The notes under the pieces were generated by a model. The model saw only the letters and a list, made by a program, of their open reading frames with translations, was not told the origin of the DNA and did no database searches. This document shows positions 58,765-64,000 of a DNA stretch of 64,000 nt, piece after piece (positions within the stretch are counted from its first letter, which is position 1; each line of letters opens with the position of its first letter). A program made the translations under genes and the position numbers. The DNA is taken from positions 77,611,564 to 77,675,563 of the forward strand of contig CM061245.1 of the NCBI GenBank assembly GCA_030848705.1, read 5' to 3'. The stretch comes from Heracleum sosnowskyi. Lineage: Eukaryota; Streptophyta; Magnoliopsida; Apiales; Apiaceae.

Positions 58765-60629
58765 TGTAAATCAAAATGTAACATAAGATGTAACAGAGAT
58801 AACTACAACTCAACAAAGAACAAGATAGACAATAATATTAACAGAAGCACAGGAATCCAGAAGTAAAGAAGAAAAGGTAAACTCAAAAAATCAAAATATG
58901 GTATGTATTCTTGAAGTCCGTAAACAGGTCACGGAAATAAGTTCATTAATATGTTCAAGTCTCAGTAACAAATAAAGAAACAAATGATTAAGAGTTAGTA
59001 CCATAGGATTTTAGTGATTTGAATGAAGCAACCAGAACGACAAATGACTTATCAACAACATTGAATTGAAGACATAGAAGTATTGATCAAGTGTTAGTCA
59101 TCTGTGAACGAGACCAGTTGCACCAGTTGTCAGCACCTAAAATATCAAGATGTTTATCGTCTCGAAAGAAGTTGATTTAAGTCTAAATCTGAAACATCAT
59201 GAAAGTGAAAAGAATATTACAAGGTATGTTTAGGTTTAAATGGAAGTACAATATGCTTGCTGAAAAAGGAGAGAATCTTTAAGGATCAAACTGCAAAAGA
59301 AAAGATTCGATAGTTTTCAATTAAGAAAAACTATCGAAATTGATCAAGTGGATTTGAAGGAAAAACCATCGAAGAATTGATTTTTCATTCGATAGATTTT
59401 ATTTAAAATCTATCGAATGAAAGAATATTAAATTGTGTTGTACTAACATTGTTTTGCAGGAGATAAAGACTTTGTATTTTATAACAAAACATGTTGTAGT
59501 AGCTAGCTGGAAGACTAATTTTTCTTTGCAGACAGCAAGCTGGCAGAGTAAATTTTCTATGCAGGCAGCAAGCTGGCAACACTTTCAGCAGATAGAGTTT
59601 CAGTCCTATTTTATAGGAAATCTTCTAGGAACTGAATTGTAAGGACTCTATCAGTTATATAAGTCGTGTATATATATATATATGAGCTCAAATAATTTCT
59701 AATTTATTTTCATATATATATATAATCCCTATATTATAGGAAGTTGTTTATACACATTTTATCTTTTAACAACTTCTATTCTTTTGGGCTTTACAAACCA
59801 GTTGAACGTGTCTTCTTAACGTTCTTATTTTCTCTATTCTTTTGGTTTCTGAACGTTGATTTCATGAACGTTGGGTTTGAATTAATCAAGGAATAAAATA
59901 CGTGAGACTTGGTAGTCAAGACCGTTGGTTGTTGATCGATTAATTCAAAATCATTGTTTCATATAAATATACTTGTGTTGTTTTCATTCTAGTGGTTGGA
60001 CAACATTCAAAAGAAAACACAAGTACTCTCGAACTGATTTGATATATCTTTCATATACTTTTGAGCTCTGATATATATTACATCTTATATCTTTGATTAG
60101 AGTTCATAGTTTCAATTGTAATTGATTATACTTGTATTGTTCAACTTGTAAGTTGGTAGTTGCTGGTTTTGTGAGCTTGGGAAACAAGGGTTCAAGGAAC
60201 TTGATAGCTAGAGGAGTTTATACTTGGTTTAGTATAGTACTTAGAGAGCTGCGTTCAAGGAACAAGGTGTTTCAGCAAGCTGCAAATAGTAACTGGGAGA
60301 TCAGGGAGATATATTATTGTATTGTGTAGTTGTAATTCACTTTGATCAATAATATTTTCCTTTTCCGTGTTGGTTGAGTACCAGGACGTAGAAGATAGAG
60401 GTCGAACCTGGCTAAAATTGTTGTGTGTTCTTTATTTTCTGCACATTTGCTATACTGCACTGCACAACGTAGCTAGCTGCCACTTATATTATCTGTGAAT
60501 CCAGTAAGCTGCCAAACAGCAAAACAGATTGTTTTTTGCTTTTTCAGTCACATAACTTGGTAATAATTAAAATCGGTCATTGTTAGTCATAACACTTATT
60601 CACCCATCCCCTCTAGGTGTTGATTCTCA
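58765..60629 (+). repeat. copia-like 3' LTR, unit 3
   Basis: It starts TGTAAATC after tatggggagat and ends tgattctca. Perfect 15-bp hairpin at 59386-59419; (TA)n run at 59669-59683. Confidence 0.6.
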
Positions 60630-61340
60630 TTGAATATCCATTTAAATTGGAACTAGAATAAAAGTATAATTTTCGTGTTATAATCAAAGTAATTTATTTT
60701 ATAACTCAATCAAATATGTGATTTGCTCATCACTATCGAATAATATAGTCAAAGTTGAAAACATTCATATATTATACAAGTATTAATATATATTTATTCC
60801 AAAATCGATCAAGGTTATTTTCAGTTTTAATTAAACTTTAATAGTATTTTAAAAGGGAGTTAAACCTTGTAATTGTCAAATTAAGTGCTAAATTAATCAT
60901 AATTTTTAAAAAATAATACAACTATCTTTAGTATTAATATATTAAACAATTTTTGACAGAAAAATTGAATGTAATAATAAATTAATTTCTGGTGAATACA
61001 AATTTAAGTTGGATAGAAATTTTGATATACCACAAAATTAAATGAAAATAATAATTATTTGTCGATTATAATTAAGTAATAATAAATATAATTAAAATCA
61101 AATCAGGAATTAGTACGACAAAACTAAACCGCGTCAAACGGTAAAAAAATCTAAATAAAATCTTTAGTTGATTCGAGAAATCAATTAATCATGACAATGC
61201 TCCCTAATTATTACTATTAACGGTAAACTTCCATAATAAAGCTTTTCAACATTAATTACACACGATCGATTTGTCAAACTTTCTCTTCTCTTCTCTCTCC
61301 TCTGTCTCTTTCTCCTCTGTCTCTTTCTCTCTCTCGATCT
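60630..61340. other. AT-rich sequence upstream of MADS 3
   Basis: Equivalent to 12020-12690 without the 34-bp duplication. The CT microsatellite before the TATA box (61348-61357) is longer here than in the other units (61280-61345). Confidence 0.5.
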
Positions 61341-61468
61341 CTCTCGCCTATATATACACGCATACCCCATACCCCTGTCTCTAATCTCTCAGATACCCTG
61401 TCTCAAATCCCCCTCTCACATTGATATTTCTTCTTCTTCTTTTTTATTTTCTCTTCGAAACAAGAAAC

Positions 61469-61927
61469 ATGATGCCTAAGAAAACAAGCGGCCGACAAAA
61501 GATTGAGATGAAGATAATTGAAAAGAAGACTAGCCGGCAAGTCACTTTCACCAAACGTCGAGGGGGATTGTTCAAGAAAGCTGCTGAACTGTGTGTTTTA
61601 ACCGGTGCTGAGGTGGCCATTATTGTTCAATCTCCGGGGAACCACTTGTATGCTTTTGGTCATCGTGATGTTGATTCTGTTATCGAAACTTATCTCGGGA
61701 ATAATAATGTTTTATTGAGTGAAAACCCTACTACGTTCATGTATGGAGGGTATAATGAGTACTTGGAGATTGAGAAGGAATTGAAAGTTGAGAAGAGTAA
61801 ATCGAAGAATGCGGTGGAGGAAAGTAGTGGATTTTGGTGGGAGAATTCTTTTGAGGATTTGGAGATGGATGAACTCGAGATTTGGAAAGTCTGGAAATTC
61901 TTAAATCAATGCAGAAAGATGCGTTAG
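61469..61927 (+). pseudogene. truncated AGL62-like MADS gene, copy 3
   Basis: Promoter and coding sequence match the intact copies through residue 138 (MDELEI, last shared base ~61883). The sequence then switches to PIF/Harbinger DNA, adding 14 foreign residues (WKVWKFLNQCRKMR) before a stop at 61925-61927. The MADS domain, the region after it and the FWWENSFEDLE motif are intact. The coiled coil, the 57-bp repeats and the C-terminus are gone. If transcribed, it would give a 152-aa MADS protein able to bind DNA and perhaps dimerise but without its C-terminal region, a potential dominant-negative form; that effect is speculation. Confidence 0.9.
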
Positions 61928-62214
61928 CTATTGCTTCTTCAAGAAGTGAATCAATTAACAAGAGCTTGGAGTTGCAGAAGGAAATGATGCAAATGCAGAA
62001 GGATGAGCAGGAAAGGCAGAAGGCAATTATGCAATTGCAAAAAGAAAAGCTGCAACTTTTCTTAGCAAAGGAGGAACGTGAAAGAAAGAAGGAGGAGCGG
62101 GAAAGACAGGTTTACGAAGACTCCATCATGGCAATGGACACTAGTACAATGGCTCCAGATCAAGCAAAATATTATGATGCCCTCAAAGCTAGAATCTTGA
62201 GAAACACAATATAA
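61884..62214 (+). pseudogene. PIF/Harbinger ORF1 (Myb/NAM-associated-like), C-terminal fragment
   Basis: About 110 codons remain (SLEILKSMQKDALAIASS ... MQKDEQERQKAIMQLQKEK ... YYDALKARILRNTI). The composition is that of the coiled-coil, Gln/Lys/Glu-rich C-terminus of plant PIF ORF1 proteins, the partner that carries the SANT/Myb DNA-binding domain. That N-terminal domain is missing. The frame differs by one from the MADS frame at the junction. The stop is 188 bp from the transposase stop, the two genes converging. Confidence 0.75.
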
Positions 62215-62402
62215 TTTGTCAAAGCTAGACCCCTGAAAAACATATTAGAATTTGTTTTGCATTCTGGATTTATTTACAATTATTATGTACTTGACTTTAA
62301 TTTGCTGAAATTATTAATCGAAATTTCTTGTTGTCATAGAGAAAATTACAATGAAATTTGTTGAAACATAAAAAATTATGAAAGAAGATACAATGAAATT
62401 TT

Positions 62403-63695
62403 TTAATTCATATCACCACCATGGACTTGCCAAAGATGCTCCACAAGATCATTTTGCAATTGAATATGAACATGTTTGTCTCGAATTTGTTGGTGCACTT
62501 GTAGAAATTCTGTGAAGTTACTTGGATAATGACGAGTTGGAGTAACATTTGGTATTTCAGCATCTGTATCAAAGTGTTCTTCTTCCATATGTAATTCTCT
62601 TTCATCTTCAATGATCATGTTATGCAAAATTACACAAGCTGTCATAATATATTTCATTGTACCCACATCCCAAAACCGTGATGGACCACGAACCATTGCA
62701 AATCGAGATTGCAACACTCCAAATGCTCTCTCAACATCTTTTCTAACAGATTCTTGTGCAGCTGCAAAATGTTTTTTTTTGTTACCTTGAGGTTTTGAAA
62801 TAGTTTTGACAAACGTTGGCCAAGAAGGATATATACCATCAGCAAGATAATATCCCATGTTATATTCATTTCCATTGATATTATACTTTAATTTAGGTCC
62901 ACGACCTTCTGCCAAGTCTTCAAATATATGGGATCGATCTAATACATTGATATCATTTAAAGATCCCGGTAATCCAAAAAAAGAATGCCAAATCCACAAG
63001 TCTTTTGAAGCTATTGCCTCTAAAATTATAGTTGGTTCATGAACATGTCCTGTATACATACCTTGCCAACCAGTTGGACAATTTTTCCACTTCCAATGCA
63101 TACAATCAATACTTCTCAACATTCCTGGAAAGCCTCGTTGTCCATTCTCTGCCAATAATCTAGAGATGTCTTCGTTATTTGGCCGTCTCAAATATTCTTC
63201 TCCAAATATTTCAACAACTGCTTTAACAAATCTTTTTAGACTCTCTATTGCAGTACTCTCGCCAATACGTACGTAATCATCAACAGAATCAGCTGCTGTT
63301 CCATATGCAAGCATCCTAAGTGCAGCTGTCACTTTTTGAAGTGATGATAGTCCACGAACTCCTACAGCATCAGTTCGTTGGGTAAAATAATTATCATGAG
63401 CCATAATTGCTTCTTTAATTCGTAAAAATAGTGATCTACGCATTCGAAATCTTCGCCGAAATTGTATTTCTGTATATGTAGGTGTTTCAGAAAAATAATC
63501 ATGATATAATCTCGTATGGCCTTCTTCTCTATTTCGATTAATCATACGGTGATTAACTATAGAACCACCATGATTTGAGATAAAATTCGCTCTTTGTCGT
63601 TCATGAAAGTAAGTAGCAGCGATTCTCATTCGTGCTTGATGTTCTTCTTCTTCCGTTTGCATAATATCAAGAATCATTTGTGTGATGTTGTCCAT
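62403..63695 (-). CDS. PIF/Harbinger transposase (HARBI1/ALP1-like nuclease)
   Basis: 430 aa, full length for the family, with an open frame. The N-terminal helical segment (FRRRFRMRRSLFLRIKEAI, LSSLQKVTAALRMLAYG) is followed by the DDE_4 nuclease: first Asp in RSIDCMHWKWKNCP (~197), FFGLPGSLNDINVLDRS (~240), second Asp in YYLADGIYPSWPTF (~284), Glu in KDVERAFGVLQSRF (~322), then ACVILHNMIIEDE (~358). All three catalytic acids are present. The start ATG at 63695 is supported by homology running from the first residues. In plants some members were domesticated (ALP1), but the terminal inverted repeat and TTA next to this gene mark it as transposon-borne. It could still supply transposase in trans to the related MITEs of this window. 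Confidence 0.93.
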   Translation of the reverse strand: MDNITQMILDIMQTEEEEHQARMRIAATYFHERQRANFISNHGGSIVNHRMINRNREEGHTRLYHDYFSETPTYTEIQFRRRFRMRRSLFLRIKEAIMAHDNYFTQRTDAVGVRGLSSLQKVTAALRMLAYGTAADSVDDYVRIGESTAIESLKRFVKAVVEIFGEEYLRRPNNEDISRLLAENGQRGFPGMLRSIDCMHWKWKNCPTGWQGMYTGHVHEPTIILEAIASKDLWIWHSFFGLPGSLNDINVLDRSHIFEDLAEGRGPKLKYNINGNEYNMGYYLADGIYPSWPTFVKTISKPQGNKKKHFAAAQESVRKDVERAFGVLQSRFAMVRGPSRFWDVGTMKYIMTACVILHNMIIEDERELHMEEEHFDTDAEIPNVTPTRHYPSNFTEFLQVHQQIRDKHVHIQLQNDLVEHLWQVHGGDMN

Positions 63696-63829
63696 TGGAA
63701 TTGGATAGTCAAGTGAGAACGAGTTTAATTTTCTTTAGGGTTTGTATCTTATTTAGTTCTTTTAGTTAACAAGTTGAAATTATAATTTAGTAAAAAAAAT
63801 AAAAAAAAAACAATTTTTATTTTTTTTTG

Positions 63830-63955
63830 AAATATAGCCAACAATTTTAGCCAACTCCATTGGAGTACAATCCCTTACAGGTTCAGCAAATTTTACATAA
63901 TCTCTATTTTTTGAAATATAGTCAACCAATATAGCCATCCCCATTGGAGATGCTC
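63830..63955 (-). repeat. PIF/Harbinger right terminal and subterminal sequence
   Basis: On the minus strand: GAGCATCTCCAATGGGG, then a stretch with gctatattggttgactat and aaatttgctgaacctgtaag, then a second ctccaatggag. The same words occur in the MITEs at 7947, 31551, 41782 and 56565. Confidence 0.8.
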
Positions 63956-63958
63956 TTA

Positions 63959-64000
63959 GTTAGTGTAATTAGAATTAAAAGGATAAGGTTAGGAGGGTGT
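63959..64000. other. unassigned right edge
   Basis: 42 bp beyond the PIF element. It does not obviously match the 3' flank of the intact MADS copies. Confidence 0.4.

Larger units (their letters stand above)
61884..63958. mobile_element. PIF/Harbinger transposon, left end missing
   Basis: It contains the 3' end of ORF1 (+), a complete transposase (-), and a right end reading GAGCATCTCCAATGGGG on the minus strand (63939-63955), followed by the TTA target trinucleotide (63956-63958). The left end and most of ORF1 are absent: MADS sequence joins directly inside ORF1. A deletion removed both the MADS 3' half and the transposon left part, or the junction is a recombination breakpoint. Confidence 0.88.

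Noticed and set aside
61185..61370. Arg-rich 61-codon minus-strand ORF
   Set aside because: It reads the complement of the CT microsatellite before MADS 3 (RERKRQRRKRQRR); simple-sequence artefact.
62408..63042. Additional ORFs of 61-73 codons overlapping the PIF transposase
   Set aside because: They lie in alternative frames of a gene with clear family motifs.

Overview
The window is nuclear DNA of a flowering plant, most likely a eudicot. It is AT-rich, has short GT-AG introns inside transposon genes, carries plant-type Ty1/copia, Mutator-like (MULE), PIF/Harbinger and CACTA-like elements, and has a type I MADS-box gene of the AGL62-like (M-alpha) kind. Nothing in the sequence fixes the species. 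No rRNA, tRNA or CRISPR signal was seen.

The dominant structure is a segmental tandem triplication. A unit of about 23.6-25 kb occurs three times in the same orientation (unit 1 from before position 1 to about 25.5 kb, unit 2 about 25.5-50 kb, unit 3 from 50 kb, cut short near 61.9 kb). Each unit reads: MULE with 187-bp inverted ends, inserted in a five-copy array of a ~174-bp repeat; ~1.4 kb array of GTGGGGCCCAC palindromes alternating with AT blocks; a CACTA-like terminus; a PIF-type MITE; the 3' part of an old copia-like element (broken ORF plus ~1.87-kb LTR); the MADS gene; a 3' flank; an AT-rich higher-order repeat array of 6-8.6 kb; a captured exon resembling acetoacetyl-CoA thiolase; then the next repeat array and the next MULE.

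The units differ in informative ways. In unit 1 a second copia element (minus strand, running off the left edge) has landed inside the MULE transposase gene. Unit 2 has a 504-bp deletion in its transposase, one fewer 57-bp repeat in its MADS gene, and a private 3.7-kb segment holding two diverged copies of an unrecognised ~120-codon ORF. In unit 3 the transposase is most complete but frameshifted, and the MADS gene is cut after residue 138 and fused to a PIF/Harbinger element with an apparently intact transposase.

The only plausible host genes are the two intact MADS genes (12861-13799 and 36451-37332). The rest is mobile DNA, its relics and repeats. The order of events read from the sequence is: 174-bp array, MULE insertion (9-bp target duplication kept in units 2 and 3), unit duplication, then the private insertions and deletions.
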